A stretch of 64,000 nucleotides of DNA from JANXMY01 sp965246745 (GTDB lineage Bacteria; Armatimonadota; Armatimonadia; Armatimonadales; Capsulimonadaceae). Both the position numbers and the translations under genes were made by a program. The notes under the pieces are model-generated. The model searched no databases and was not told the origin of the DNA. It saw only the letters and a list, made by a program, of their open reading frames with translations. The stretch covers positions 1,364,001-1,428,000 of the forward strand of contig OZ251980.1 in NCBI GenBank assembly GCA_965246745.1. Direction: 5' to 3'. This document shows positions 40,601 to 49,779 of this stretch, in pieces (the first letter of the stretch is position 1; each line of letters starts with the position of its first letter).

Positions 40601-42229
40601 ATGTTTATTCAATCTTCCCGCCGCCGGCGCACGGCGGCCCGAGTGCTGAGCGCCGCGCTGCTGCTTCTGGCCGGACGAGCCGGGGCTGCAACTTATTATG
40701 TCAGCGCGTCGGGCCGCGACAGCGACACCGGCCTGTCCGCCGCGCATGCCTGGCGCACGCTTTCGCGGGTCAACGCGGGCCGGTACGCCGGGGGCGACCG
40801 CATTCTGCTTCAAGGCGGCCGGACGTTCGCGGGCAGCTTGAAGTTCAGCCCGGCCAACACCGCCGCCGGCTCGATTTTCGTCGGCTCCTCCGGTACCGGC
40901 CGGGCCGTGATCCAGGCAGGAAACGGCGCGGGCCTGACCGTGGTGGACCGGGGCGGCTTCACCGTGCAGAACTTGACACTGACCGGGTCCGGGGTGGGCA
41001 AAAACTCGGCCGACGGCATTTTGTTTTTGTGCGACCTGCCCGGCGGGGCCAAGCTGGACGGCGTTTCGGTGTCCGGCGTTGAAGTAAGCGGGTTCGGCGG
41101 GGCAGGCGTGTCCCTGTCTTCGGGTCCGGCCGACGGCAGCCGCAGCGGGTTTCGGCATGTCCGGCTGTCGCAGATTTTCGCGCACGACAACAGCGACGGC
41201 ATCAGCAGCGACGGGGCGTTCAGCGCGACTTTGCCCGGTTATGCCCATTCCGACATTGTTGTGTCCGACTGCCGCGCGTTTCGCAACTTCGGGCAGCCCG
41301 GACAGGGCGTGTCCGGCAACGGCATTGTTTTGAGCGATGTGGACGGGGCGACAATCGAGCGCTGCATCGCCTGGGCCAACGGCAAATACAACGGCAGCGT
41401 CGGCATCTGGGCCTGGGAATCAAACCGGGTCACGATCCAGTACAACGAATCGTATGCCAACCGGACGCAGGCCGCGACCGACGCCGACGGCTTCGACCTT
41501 GACGGCGGGGTGACGAACTCGGTGATGCAGTACAACTACAGCCACGACAACGACGGCGACGGCTACCTCGTGTACGAGTTCAACGGAGCGCGGCCTCACG
41601 CCCACAACATCGTGCGCTACAATATCAGCCAAAACGACTGCCGCCGCAACGGGTTCGGGGCGCTGTCTACCGGCAATGGCGTGTCGGACTGTCAGGTATA
41701 CAACAACACGGTGTTTCTCAGCCCGACCGCCCCGTCCGAGCCGCCCCCGGCGGCGATCAAGATACTGGCCGGCACGAGCGGCTTTGCGTTCCGCAACAAC
41801 ATTCTGCAAACCACCGGCGGCCTGTCTTTGGTGGAAGTGGACGATGCGGCGGACACGCGCACCAATGCGTTTCAAGGCAACGATTACTGGGCCGGCGGGC
41901 AGGCATTTACTGTTTCCTGGGCCGGCACCCGCTATGCGTCCCTGGCTTCGTGGCGGACGGCAACCGGCCAGGAGCGGGTCGGGCAGAAGGCGACCGGCCT
42001 GACGGTCAGCCCCGGCCTGGTCAGTGCCGGCGGGGGCGGCATCCTCGGCGACCCGGCCCACCCGGAAAAGCTGACGGCGTACCGATTGAAGCCTAGCTCG
42101 CCGCTGATCAACGCCGGCTTGAACCTGCCGACCTTGTTCGGCTTGTCCGTCGGCGCTCAGGACTTTTACGGCACGGGAATCCCCCAGGGCGGCGCGTATG
42201 ACATCGGCGCGGCCGAAGCGGCCCGTTAA
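40601..42229 (+). CDS. Secreted right-handed parallel beta-helix protein
   Basis: A 542-residue protein with an N-terminal signal (RRRTAARVLSAALLLLAGRAGA, cleavage about residue 29). Next comes YYVSASGRDSDTGLSAAHAW, the usual lead-in of pectate-lyase-like beta-helix proteins. Repeats such as NLTLTGSGVG, VSVSGVEVSGFGGAGVSL, DGFDLDGGVTNSVMQYNYSH and NNILQTTGGLSL build the helix. It is probably a polysaccharide lyase or extracellular polysaccharide-binding protein; catalytic residues cannot be assigned. It starts 49 nt after serC. Confidence 0.82.
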   Translation: MFIQSSRRRRTAARVLSAALLLLAGRAGAATYYVSASGRDSDTGLSAAHAWRTLSRVNAGRYAGGDRILLQGGRTFAGSLKFSPANTAAGSIFVGSSGTGRAVIQAGNGAGLTVVDRGGFTVQNLTLTGSGVGKNSADGILFLCDLPGGAKLDGVSVSGVEVSGFGGAGVSLSSGPADGSRSGFRHVRLSQIFAHDNSDGISSDGAFSATLPGYAHSDIVVSDCRAFRNFGQPGQGVSGNGIVLSDVDGATIERCIAWANGKYNGSVGIWAWESNRVTIQYNESYANRTQAATDADGFDLDGGVTNSVMQYNYSHDNDGDGYLVYEFNGARPHAHNIVRYNISQNDCRRNGFGALSTGNGVSDCQVYNNTVFLSPTAPSEPPPAAIKILAGTSGFAFRNNILQTTGGLSLVEVDDAADTRTNAFQGNDYWAGGQAFTVSWAGTRYASLASWRTATGQERVGQKATGLTVSPGLVSAGGGGILGDPAHPEKLTAYRLKPSSPLINAGLNLPTLFGLSVGAQDFYGTGIPQGGAYDIGAAEAAR

Positions 42230-42322
42230 GCCGACTCGACAGCCGAGGAAATGAGCCGGACGCTGAAAGCGCACGCTGCCGGCATCCGCGCGAGATAGCG
42301 CAGGAACAGCGTCGGAATAGGC

Positions 42323-42420
42323 GTCCCCCCGACCCCCAATAATGGGGGAGCCAGAAGGGAAAACGGCAAAGACCGCTTTTGTCCTAATCCTGCTCCCTCA
42401 TTATTGGGGGCTGGGGGGAC
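42323..42420. repeat. LIR-B3, 29-bp inverted repeat (CCCCCAATAATGGGGG type)
   Basis: Arms 42323-42351 (GTCCCCCCGACCCCCAATAA then TGGGGGAGC) and 42392-42420 match at 26 of 29 positions. The layout (CCCCAATNNTGGGG, GAGC end, purine-rich centre GAAGGGAAAACGGC) parallels LIR-B1 and B2 but with AATAAT in place of AATTCT. It lies between the beta-helix gene and serA. Confidence 0.88.
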
Positions 42421-42457
42421 TCTGGAAATTTTGATAGGAACAAGGGAGTTTAAGTGT

Positions 42458-44041
42458 ATGCCGAAGGTATTAGTCTCAGACCCGATTGCGCCGGAAGGCA
42501 TCGAGATTTTAAGAAAAGTCGCCGACGTGGATGTCAAAACCGGGCTGTCGAAGGACGAACTCGCGGCGATCATCGGCGAGTATGACGCGCTGGCCGTGCG
42601 GTCGGAAACCAAAGTCACCGGGGAGATTATCGCCCGCGCGGACAAGCTGAAGATTATCGGACGCGCCGGGGTCGGCGTGGACAACATTGATGTGGAAGCG
42701 GCAACTAATCGCGGGATTTTGGTGGTCAACAGCCCCGAAGGCAACACGCTGGCGGCCGCCGAGCTGACGGTCGCGATGCTGCTGGCGCTGGCCCGCAATA
42801 TCCCGCAGGCCGACGGCGCAATGCGGGCGGGGCGCTGGGACCGCAAGATTTACATGGGCACGGAAGTCTACGGCAAAACTCTCGGCGTGATTGGGCTGGG
42901 CAAAATCGGCCGAGAAGTGGTCTCGCGGATGCAGGCGTTCGGCATGAGCGTGCTGGGGTACGACCCGTACTTGAAGCCTGAGCAGGCCGACGCGCTTGGA
43001 ATCACATTGGCGGATTTGGACACGCTCTACAAAGAGTCCGATTATGTCTCGGTGCATGTGCCGAAGACCAAAGAAACGACCGGCATGATCAATGCTGAAA
43101 AGCTGGCGCTGATGAAACCGACGGTACGCCTCATCAACTGCGCCCGAGGCGGCATCATTGACGAAGCGGCGCTAGCCGAGGCCGCCAAAGCGGGGCGCAT
43201 CGGCGGCGCGGCGATTGATGTGTATACGACCGAGCCGGCTCCCGCTGACAACCCTCTTTTGAATATCCCGAACATCATCACCACCCCGCATCTCGGCGCA
43301 AGCACCGAGGAAGCGCAGGTCAATGTCGCGATTGACATTGCCGAGCAGATTGTCGAAGTGCTGGCCGGGAAGCCGGCCCGCGCGGCGGTGAATATGCCGT
43401 CGGTGTCCGCCGATTTATTGGTCCGCTTGCAGCCGTATCTGACACTGGCCGAGAAGATCGGCAGCCTGCATGCCCAGCTCACGTCCAGCCCGATTTCCGA
43501 AGTGGAAGTGGTGTACGCCGGCGACTTTGACACCTTGCCGACCGTGCATTTGACCCGCGCGGTGCTGAAAGGACTGCTCGAACCCGTGGTCGCCGAAAGC
43601 GTCAATTATGTCAACGCCCCGGCGATTGCGGCCGGGCGTGGCATCAAGATCACCGAAAGCCGGACCCCGGAAACCGGCGAAAGCGCCGGGCCGGTCTTGA
43701 CCGTCCGCAAAATCGGCGGCAGCGCCGAGCGGGAAATCAGCGGGGTCGTGCTGGGCCGCGACAACCTGCGAATACTCACGATTGACGGCTACCGGGTGGA
43801 TGTCCGCCCGTCCGGCCCGATGCTGGTGACGCAGCACACCGACCGGCCCGGAGTGATCGGCAAAGTCGGGACGCTGCTCGGCGACAGCGGCATCAACATC
43901 GCCGGAATGCACGTCGGGCGCGAAAGCGAAGGCAACCGGGCGGTGATGGTGCTGAAGCTGGACGCGCCGACCCCCGACACGCTGCTGGACGGCATCCGCA
44001 AAATTGACGGCATGGAAACCGCCCGGCTGGTGCAGCTATGA
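42458..44041 (+). CDS. serA: D-3-phosphoglycerate dehydrogenase SerA (long form)
   Basis: First enzyme of serine synthesis. The 527-residue protein starts MPKVLVSDPIAPEGIEIL with AAGGGAG upstream. NAD-binding core: GRAGVGVDNIDVEAA, GKTLGVIGLGKIGREV, INCARGGIIDEAAL, TTPHLGASTEEAQ (catalytic His in HLGAS). An allosteric substrate-binding domain (about 315-450) and a C-terminal ACT domain (about 455-527, LVTQHTDRPGVIGKVGTLLG) follow, so feedback by serine is likely. The stop overlaps the next ATG. Confidence 0.96.
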   Translation: MPKVLVSDPIAPEGIEILRKVADVDVKTGLSKDELAAIIGEYDALAVRSETKVTGEIIARADKLKIIGRAGVGVDNIDVEAATNRGILVVNSPEGNTLAAAELTVAMLLALARNIPQADGAMRAGRWDRKIYMGTEVYGKTLGVIGLGKIGREVVSRMQAFGMSVLGYDPYLKPEQADALGITLADLDTLYKESDYVSVHVPKTKETTGMINAEKLALMKPTVRLINCARGGIIDEAALAEAAKAGRIGGAAIDVYTTEPAPADNPLLNIPNIITTPHLGASTEEAQVNVAIDIAEQIVEVLAGKPARAAVNMPSVSADLLVRLQPYLTLAEKIGSLHAQLTSSPISEVEVVYAGDFDTLPTVHLTRAVLKGLLEPVVAESVNYVNAPAIAAGRGIKITESRTPETGESAGPVLTVRKIGGSAEREISGVVLGRDNLRILTIDGYRVDVRPSGPMLVTQHTDRPGVIGKVGTLLGDSGINIAGMHVGRESEGNRAVMVLKLDAPTPDTLLDGIRKIDGMETARLVQL

Positions 44042-44544
44042 AACGTTTCCTCTGCTTCGCCCTGCCGCTGCTCGCGGCGGGCGGGTCTGCCGACGCGCAG
44101 TCGGCCTCGCCGCCGGTCAGCGTCAGCCTCGGCGTGTTCGCGCCGGCAGTCACAGACACCCGGCACCGGGCAGGGAACGCGCTTTTGCTCGGCTCGCTGC
44201 GATACGCCCTGCCGGCGGGCACGGCGTCGCCCGCCCGGACAGTCGTGGAAGGCACGGCGGCTTACGGCAAGCGCGGCTCGGAAGCGTCCACCCTGCTGTC
44301 GTTGACCGGCGGCCGGGTGTTCAGCCTCACGCCGGGCAGATCGCCGCTGGCCGCGCAGACCGTCTACGCCGGGGCCGGCGCGGGCGTGTATGCGCTCGAC
44401 CTCAGCGGCCGGCATGCGTTCGGCCGGCTCGGCGTTTACGGCGAAGCGGGGTATAACCTCACGGGCGCAGTGTTTGCCCAGGCGTCGTACCGCCTGGTCG
44501 AGCGCGGCAGCGGCGCAAGCCTCGCCGTCGGTGCCCGTTTTTAA
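44038..44544 (+). CDS. Secreted outer-membrane-barrel-like protein 1
   Basis: A 168-residue protein with signal peptide (MKRFLCFALPLLAAGGSADA). Alternating small-residue strands follow (VEGTAAYGKRGSEASTLL, YAGAGAGVYALDL, LGVYGEAGYNLTGAVFAQ), ending in a phenylalanine (VGARF). This pattern fits an 8-strand outer-membrane barrel. It overlaps serA by 4 nt, so it is in the serA operon, although a metabolic link is not obvious. The following gene is a paralogue. Confidence 0.7.
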   Translation: MKRFLCFALPLLAAGGSADAQSASPPVSVSLGVFAPAVTDTRHRAGNALLLGSLRYALPAGTASPARTVVEGTAAYGKRGSEASTLLSLTGGRVFSLTPGRSPLAAQTVYAGAGAGVYALDLSGRHAFGRLGVYGEAGYNLTGAVFAQASYRLVERGSGASLAVGARF

Positions 44545-44582
44545 GACTAGCTTTTCAGCCGACCAAATCTCAGGAGAATTTC

Positions 44583-45125
44583 ATGAAACCTAATCTTACC
44601 ATCACAGCGGCCTTTGCGGCGATTGCGCTGTGCGCCGGCCTCACCCGGCCCGCGACGGCCGCGCCCGGCCCGGCGCTGCCACTGCTCGGCGGGCCGAACG
44701 CCGTCTCGGCGGGCGTCTTTTTGCCGTCGAGCGGCGCGGCCAAGTCCGCCGGCGGCTCGACCCAGCTTGACATTGAGTTTCATTACGGCCTGCCGGTGCC
44801 GAACCCGACCCCGCTGCGGGTCGTGCTCGGGGTCGGGGTCGAAACCGGCTCCAAGTCCGGCGGTCATTCCACCATTGTCCCCGTGACCGCCGGCGGCCAG
44901 ATCGCCCTCGGCGGCGGGGTCTATGCCGGGGCGGGGGTCGGCTACTACTTTCTGAACCAGCACCGCAATTCGTCGTTCGCCGACCAGTTGTCCACGTCCA
45001 CCCGCTTCGGCGGCTACGGCGAGCTGGGCTACAGCGCCGCCGGCGGCTTGGTGACGGTCAGCGCCAAGTACCAAGCCGTCCAGCGCGGCGATGGCGTCGC
45101 GCTGGCCGTGGGCCTGCATTTCTAA
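44583..45125 (+). CDS. Secreted outer-membrane-barrel-like protein 2
   Basis: A 180-residue protein with signal peptide (about 1-26, ending RPATAAPG) and good ribosome site AGGAG. The body shows the same style of strands as its upstream neighbour (FHYGLPVPNPTPLRVVLG, GGVYAGAGVGYYFLNQH, FGGYGELGYSAAGGLVTVSA) and ends LAVGLHF. The C-terminal Phe suits BamA recognition. Probably a tandem duplicate of the preceding gene that has diverged; function unknown. Confidence 0.72.
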   Translation: MKPNLTITAAFAAIALCAGLTRPATAAPGPALPLLGGPNAVSAGVFLPSSGAAKSAGGSTQLDIEFHYGLPVPNPTPLRVVLGVGVETGSKSGGHSTIVPVTAGGQIALGGGVYAGAGVGYYFLNQHRNSSFADQLSTSTRFGGYGELGYSAAGGLVTVSAKYQAVQRGDGVALAVGLHF

Positions 45126-45160
45126 CCGGCAGCGTGCGGTGACGATGCCGGAGGCAGCTT

Positions 45161-45700
45161 ATGTTCTGGCAAAAACTTTGGCTTTTCGTGCGTGGCGGGG
45201 CGAAGTTTTCTCTGATGGCCGGAGAAGGCCGAAGTCGGCAAAGTCGAGCCGACTCTGAGAGCGCTGAACCGGAAACTGCTTGGTGCGTTGCTGCCAATGT
45301 GGTGATGGAGCGCGAGTACGGACCCGGCGGCGCAGAAAAGCGAAGCGGGACAAAGCATTTTCCGGCGGGGTCCAAAGTGTATCTTTTGTCTCACTTTTGG
45401 GGCATGGGCGGCGAGCGAGTTACGGTCGTCGGACGGCATCGAGGGTCGCATCGGTACGTTGCGATGACGATTTCTTCAAAGCTGCTGGCAAATCGGCGGG
45501 CGGAACTCGTTTACAGCCCACACATCGTCAACCTTCTCAAAACGCGCGGCGAGTATTGCAAGTATTCTGAGGGGAAGCCCGGTGGAAACGCGGCGAAACT
45601 TCGTGCCGAGGAGATCGTTGCGATGTGGAAGTTAGGCGGGAAGGAGCAGCCTTTCCTTACACGAGATTCAAGCTCGAAGCCGGAGCAAACGACTTCGTAG
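45161..45700 (+). CDS. Conserved hypothetical protein
   Basis: A 179-residue protein. The central block AWCVAANVVMEREYGPGGAE, then GTKHFPAGSKVYLLSHFWGM and VVGRHRGSHRYVAM, with VYSPHIVNLL, is a pattern I have seen in short hypothetical proteins of many bacteria, without a known function. The first 40 residues (basic, FWQKLWLFVRGG) are less typical. The start ATG at 45161 has GGAGG 7 nt before. It is followed by a bidirectional terminator shared with the next gene. Confidence 0.65.
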   Translation: MFWQKLWLFVRGGAKFSLMAGEGRSRQSRADSESAEPETAWCVAANVVMEREYGPGGAEKRSGTKHFPAGSKVYLLSHFWGMGGERVTVVGRHRGSHRYVAMTISSKLLANRRAELVYSPHIVNLLKTRGEYCKYSEGKPGGNAAKLRAEEIVAMWKLGGKEQPFLTRDSSSKPEQTTS

Positions 45701-45716
45701 AAAGCAGTAAGGCCCA

Positions 45717-45762
45717 ACAAAAAACGCCGCCCGCGTCCAAATAGGAGGCGGGCGGCGTTTGT
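45717..45762. terminator. Bidirectional terminator
   Basis: Stem AAACGCCGCCCGC / GCGGGCGGCGTTT with a 14-nt loop between two convergent genes. A-run on the left, T-rich on the right. Confidence 0.85.
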
Positions 45763-45774
45763 GTTTGCAGGGGG

Positions 45775-46074
45775 TTAGTTCGCGACTTCGGACTCTTTGG
45801 CGAGGGTGACGCTTTCGCCGTCAAGCCAGAAATGGGAGAACGGGCTGCGATCCAGCGTTGTGGTGGCAAGGTCTACATGCTCCTGAAGGCCGAGCAGGGC
45901 GCGGAACTCAAGGGCGCTGTCGCCGTCGGAGAAGCACGCCAGATAGTCGGTGCCTTCTTGAAGCAGGCAGATGAACTCGCCGGAGTCGAGGTGCTGAAGC
46001 GCGAACACGCGCTGGGCGGGGTCGAGAACAGCGCTCGACGGCGCTTCGTTTAAATTCAGATCGTTGATTTTCAC
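45775..46074 (-). CDS. Hypothetical protein
   Basis: A 99-residue acidic protein (VFALQHLDSGEFICLLQEGT, then DYLACFSDGDSALEFRALLG, SHFWLDGESVTLAKE). It looks like a compact alpha/beta domain, but I cannot name a family. The start GTG at 46074 has GGAAGG 10 nt upstream; the in-frame ATG at 46140 would add a Cys-rich, unlikely segment. It ends at the bidirectional terminator. Confidence 0.55.
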   Translation of the reverse strand: MKINDLNLNEAPSSAVLDPAQRVFALQHLDSGEFICLLQEGTDYLACFSDGDSALEFRALLGLQEHVDLATTTLDRSPFSHFWLDGESVTLAKESEVAN

Positions 46075-46377
46075 TGGGGTTCGGCCTTCCTTGCCTTTCG
46101 CCGCGCACGGAAACCGGCGGCAGCGAAAGCAGTATGTCAATAGGTTTGTATTTTGTCTTGCTGTAGTACTGTCTTGCTCTTCGGCTTGCTTGCTGAGTGT
46201 GACGCCGACCGGCGCACATTTGTTTCCGCTTTCGGCGGGAATTCGAAAAGTGTTTTTTCCCGGAGGCCACGCCCCCTAGCCTGTCATACCCGGCGGCCTG
46301 CGCGGTCAACCGCCGGGCGGAAAATTCGTTTGCCGCGCGGCGTTTGACAATGCAGCCGCGATAGGGTACACTGCCGC
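46075..46377. other. 303-bp divergent intergenic region
   Basis: Between the GTG at 46074 and the GTG at 46378. It holds the HAD-gene promoter (46344-46372) and a hairpin CCCGGCGG...CCGCCGGG (about 46289-46317), plus lower-GC sequence near 46140-46250. I see no ORF that looks coding and no riboswitch that I can name. Confidence 0.6.
46344..46372 (+). promoter_or_regulatory. Promoter of HAD phosphatase gene, leaderless
   Basis: TTGACA (46344-46349), 17-nt spacer, TACACT (46367-46372). The GTG start follows after only 5 nt, so the transcript probably begins at or next to the start codon. Confidence 0.75.
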
Positions 46378-47205
46378 GTGAATTCTTCTATTCCCTCGGT
46401 CCGCGCTGCGGCCCGGTCCGTGTATGTGTTTGACCTAGACGGCGTTTTGTATCTCGGCGACACCGCCATCCCTTATGCGGCCGAGGCAGTGCGGCGGCTG
46501 CAAAGCGCCGGAAAAAACGTGTATTTTCTGACCAACAACTCCGGCAAAACGCGGGCCGATTACCGAAAAAAACTGGCCGAGGTCAACGGCCTGGATGTTG
46601 CCGAAAACGCCGTGTTTACGTCGGCATATGCCACGGCGCTGTACCTGAAACAGCGCGGGGCCGCCGGGCGTTCCGTGTTCGTGATCGGCGAGCCGGGCCT
46701 GGCCGCCGAGTTGTCGGCGACGGGCGGCCTGCTTCCGATTACCGAGCCGGACAGCGCAGACGTGCACGACATTGACTACGTCGTCGTCGGCATTGACCGA
46801 AACTTCACCTACGACAAGCTGCGCTTCGCCCATGCGGCGATCATGCGCGGGCACGCGCAGTTCGTCGCGACCAACCGGGACACGACCTTTCCGACCGAAA
46901 CCGGCGAAATCCCCGGCGGCGGGTCGCTGGTCGCCGCGCTGGCGGCGGCGACAGGCCGCGAGCCGGTGACAATCGGCAAGCCGGAAACGCATGCCTACGA
47001 GGCCATTTTGGCGGCGGCGGGCGCGGCGGCGGCGGACAGCGTCATGGTCGGCGACCGCCTGGACACGGACATCGCTGTGGGCCGGCGGGCCGGCGCGGGC
47101 ACGGTGCTGGTCTTGACCGGCGTGACAAGCGCGGACGCCGCGCAGGCTGCCCCGCCGGAGTGGACTCCTGACCGGATTATCGGCGACCTGCGGGAGTTAG
47201 ATTAG
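46378..47205 (+). CDS. HAD-IIA family sugar-phosphate phosphatase
   Basis: A 275-residue HAD hydrolase of the NagD/phosphoglycolate type: motif I VYVFDLDGVLYLG (nucleophile Asp), motif II YFLTNNSGKTR, Lys in VTIGKPETHAYE and motif III MVGDRLDTDIAVGRRAG. The cap domain (about 80-200) contains VVVGIDRNFTYDKLR and FVATNRDTTFPTE. The substrate is a small phosphate ester (phosphoglycolate, p-nitrophenyl or nucleotide) and cannot be chosen. Leaderless GTG start. Confidence 0.9.
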   Translation: MNSSIPSVRAAARSVYVFDLDGVLYLGDTAIPYAAEAVRRLQSAGKNVYFLTNNSGKTRADYRKKLAEVNGLDVAENAVFTSAYATALYLKQRGAAGRSVFVIGEPGLAAELSATGGLLPITEPDSADVHDIDYVVVGIDRNFTYDKLRFAHAAIMRGHAQFVATNRDTTFPTETGEIPGGGSLVAALAAATGREPVTIGKPETHAYEAILAAAGAAAADSVMVGDRLDTDIAVGRRAGAGTVLVLTGVTSADAAQAAPPEWTPDRIIGDLRELD

Positions 47206-47367
47206 GCTGTTTTGCGTGAGGTGATCATCCGGGATGGAAGCCGCAGAGGGAGCGTCTTAGCCGCGAGAAGCTGACGGCGTTTGATGCTGCCGTTATCCCG
47301 AGGCGATTCTTGTTCCAAACCCGCAAGTTTCGGAACATGTCTTTCTTGAAGACAAGCGAGCGTACCC

Positions 47368-49395
47368 ATGCAGTCCGAGGCCGCGACGGAAACGGAAGAC
47401 GCTTTGCGGCGCAGCGAAGCCCGGCTGACCGAAGCGCAGACGGTCGCCCGCGTCGGAAGCTGGGAGCTGAACGCCGAGACGTGGGAAGTTTCCTGGTCGG
47501 CGGAGATGTTTCACCTGCTCGGGCTGGACCCCAAGCACGGAGTGCCCGATTACCCCGGCAACCTGGCGCTGTTCTGCCCGGAAACGGCGGCCCCGCTTGA
47601 CGCACTTGTCCGCCGGGCGCTGAACAGCGGGCAGCACTACGCGCTGGACCTCTGCCGGGTATCCCCGAAAGGGGCGGTGCAGTGGTTTCAGGCCGCCGGA
47701 CAGGCCGTCCGGGATGCGGGCGGGCGAGTCCTGCGGCTGGTCGGGACGCTGCTGGACATCACGGACCGCAAAGCCGCCGAAGACAGCCTGCGCCGCCGCG
47801 AGGCCGATTTGAGCCTCGCGCTCGGCGCGGCCCGCCTCGGAACATTCTCCTGCGAGTGGCCGTTCGGGCGGGTCGCGCTGAACGACCTGGGCCGGCAGCA
47901 CTGGGGACTGCCGCCCGACGGCGAAACCGACTTGACCGGGCTGTACGCGCGGCTTCATCCCGAAGACCGCCGGCCCGCGCGGGAAGCGTTCGCCCGCGCC
48001 CTCGAAACGCAGACCGAGTACGCCGCCGAATACCGGGTGCCGACGCCCGCCGGGGAAGCACGCTGGATCAGCGCGATTGGGCGCGGCGTGTACGGCCCCG
48101 GCGGGGTTCCGCTGCGCTTTGACGGCGTGACGATGGACATCACCGCCCGCAGGCAGGCGGACGCCGCGCAGGCGGAAGCCGCCGCCCGCGATGCCCTTCT
48201 CCACACCTTCAGCGCCGAAACCCGCCGGGCGCTGTCGCCGGATGCCGTGCTGGACGCGGCGGTCACCGCGCTCGGCCCGGCCCTCGGCGCGGACCGCTGC
48301 TACTGGGTCGCCTACGACATGGAAGCGCAGCAAGCGCTGATCGGCCCGGACTGGCATCGCCCTGGGCTTTCAGCGATTTCAGGGGCGTATGCCATGCACG
48401 ACTTTCCCGGCAACCGGGACCCCGCGTACCTCGCCGGCGGGACACAGGCCATTGCAGACTCGCTCCGGCTGACCCCGACCGGCGCGGACCCCTGCCTGGA
48501 TTTGCGGGCGCTGCTGCGGGTGCCGGTGTCCCCCGCTCCCCGGTTGTTTGTTTTGGCGGCGGTGATGACCGCCGCCCCCCGGTCCTGGACCCCGGCGGAA
48601 CTCCGGCTGGCGGAACAAGTCGCTGCCGAGGCGCAGGCGGCGCTGGAAGCGCTGGGGGCCGGGGAAGCGCGGCAGCGGCTGGTGTCGGCGTGGGAGAAAT
48701 CGGTGCAGCCGCCGCTGCCGGGGCGTCTGCCGGGCCTCAGCCTCGGCGCGGCGCTGCGCCCGGCGCTGGAAGGCGGCGCCCTGGGCGGGGACTTTTGCGA
48801 CGTGTTCGCGCTCGGCGGAGGACGCTGGGCGATTGTGCTGGGCGATGTTTCCGGCAAAGGAGTATTGGCGGCGTCCCAAGTGGTCCCGGTCCGCAGCATG
48901 GCCCGGTTCAGCTTGTACAAAACTCCGGCGCTTGCGGAAGCCGTGTCGGATTTAAATGCCGTGCTGACCGAGCACGCGGTGCTGGCCGGGTTTGCGACTT
49001 TATGGGCGGGGGTGTACGCGCCGGAAACCGGCGAGATTGTGTGCGTTTCCTGCGGCCATGAGCCGGCCCTGCACCGGCAGGCGGCCACCGGCGGCACGGC
49101 GCTTTTGGCGGCTACCGGCCCGCCGCTGGGCGTGGACCGAAACGCCGTGTTTGCCGAAACCCGCCTTGTGCTGGCTCCCGGCGACAACTTTCTCGTTTAC
49201 ACCGACGGCCTGGCGGAAGCCGGCCCGAGCTACCAAAGCATGCTCGGCACCGAAGGGGTGGTCGGGCTGCTGCGCGACGCCGCTTCGGCGGCGGGCACGC
49301 AGGCCGCCGCCGCGCAGATCGTTCACGCCGCCGCCGCCTACAACGGCGGCCCGTTCAGCGACGATGTCAGCGTTCTGCTGCTGCGCCGGGAATAA
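47368..49395 (+). CDS. PAS-PAS-GAF-SpoIIE serine phosphatase
   Basis: A 675-residue signalling protein. Two PAS/PAC modules (about 15-135, ARVGSWELNAETWEVSWSAE, LLDITDRKAAEDS; and 140-265, LGTFSCEWPFGRVAL, GVTMDITARRQADAA) are followed by a GAF domain (about 275-425). A C-terminal PP2C/SpoIIE phosphatase (about 450-675) has GGDFCDVFALGGGRW, IVLGDVSGKGVLAAS, VSCGHEPALHR and YTDGLAEAG. It would dephosphorylate an anti-anti-sigma or similar partner under PAS/GAF control; no such partner is adjacent. The start at 47368 has a weak ribosome site. Confidence 0.88.
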   Translation: MQSEAATETEDALRRSEARLTEAQTVARVGSWELNAETWEVSWSAEMFHLLGLDPKHGVPDYPGNLALFCPETAAPLDALVRRALNSGQHYALDLCRVSPKGAVQWFQAAGQAVRDAGGRVLRLVGTLLDITDRKAAEDSLRRREADLSLALGAARLGTFSCEWPFGRVALNDLGRQHWGLPPDGETDLTGLYARLHPEDRRPAREAFARALETQTEYAAEYRVPTPAGEARWISAIGRGVYGPGGVPLRFDGVTMDITARRQADAAQAEAAARDALLHTFSAETRRALSPDAVLDAAVTALGPALGADRCYWVAYDMEAQQALIGPDWHRPGLSAISGAYAMHDFPGNRDPAYLAGGTQAIADSLRLTPTGADPCLDLRALLRVPVSPAPRLFVLAAVMTAAPRSWTPAELRLAEQVAAEAQAALEALGAGEARQRLVSAWEKSVQPPLPGRLPGLSLGAALRPALEGGALGGDFCDVFALGGGRWAIVLGDVSGKGVLAASQVVPVRSMARFSLYKTPALAEAVSDLNAVLTEHAVLAGFATLWAGVYAPETGEIVCVSCGHEPALHRQAATGGTALLAATGPPLGVDRNAVFAETRLVLAPGDNFLVYTDGLAEAGPSYQSMLGTEGVVGLLRDAASAAGTQAAAAQIVHAAAAYNGGPFSDDVSVLLLRRE

Positions 49396-49406
49396 CTATT
49401 GCCGCG

Positions 49407-49667
49407 CTATTTCGCCCCTGCCGGGACGGCGGCGTCGGCTTCTTTGGCTTCCAGCGACGTTTGAATGCACTCGGCGACCAGCTTTTCGACCATGCGCGTG
49501 GACTCGCCCATGGAGTTTGAGGCGCCTTCGATGCGCTTTTCGGAAACCGGGCAGATGGCCCAGGCTTTGACTTTCGCGGGCTTTTTGACCCCGATTTGAT
49601 TGGTGCCGCCCTGCTGATAGTTGATTGTCACCGTGTAGCCGCTGATTTTCGCATCGTAGGATGCCAT
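49407..49667 (-). CDS. Small hypothetical protein
   Basis: An 86-residue protein (MASYDAKISGYTVTINYQQG, then VKAWAICPVSEKRIEGASNS, VEKLVAECIQTSLEAKEADA). A beta-rich N-terminal half precedes a helix. I do not recognise it. It is convergent with the phosphatase gene, separated by 11 nt. The ATG at 49667 was chosen; upstream in-frame sequence is weak. Confidence 0.5.
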   Translation of the reverse strand: MASYDAKISGYTVTINYQQGGTNQIGVKKPAKVKAWAICPVSEKRIEGASNSMGESTRMVEKLVAECIQTSLEAKEADAAVPAGAK

Positions 49668-49779
49668 GCGCGTAATCCCCCCAAGTAGTTCTCTCAAGTA
49701 GTTCTCTCGGGGAAACGGTTCGGCATCGGCGGCGGAAATTCCTGCACGACTTTCACGAATTTTTCATTCCGGCGCTTCG

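Noticed and set aside
46075..46377. Riboswitch or structured RNA upstream of the HAD gene
   Set aside because: I could not match any known aptamer core, and the promoter lies downstream of the structured part, so it would not be in the transcript.
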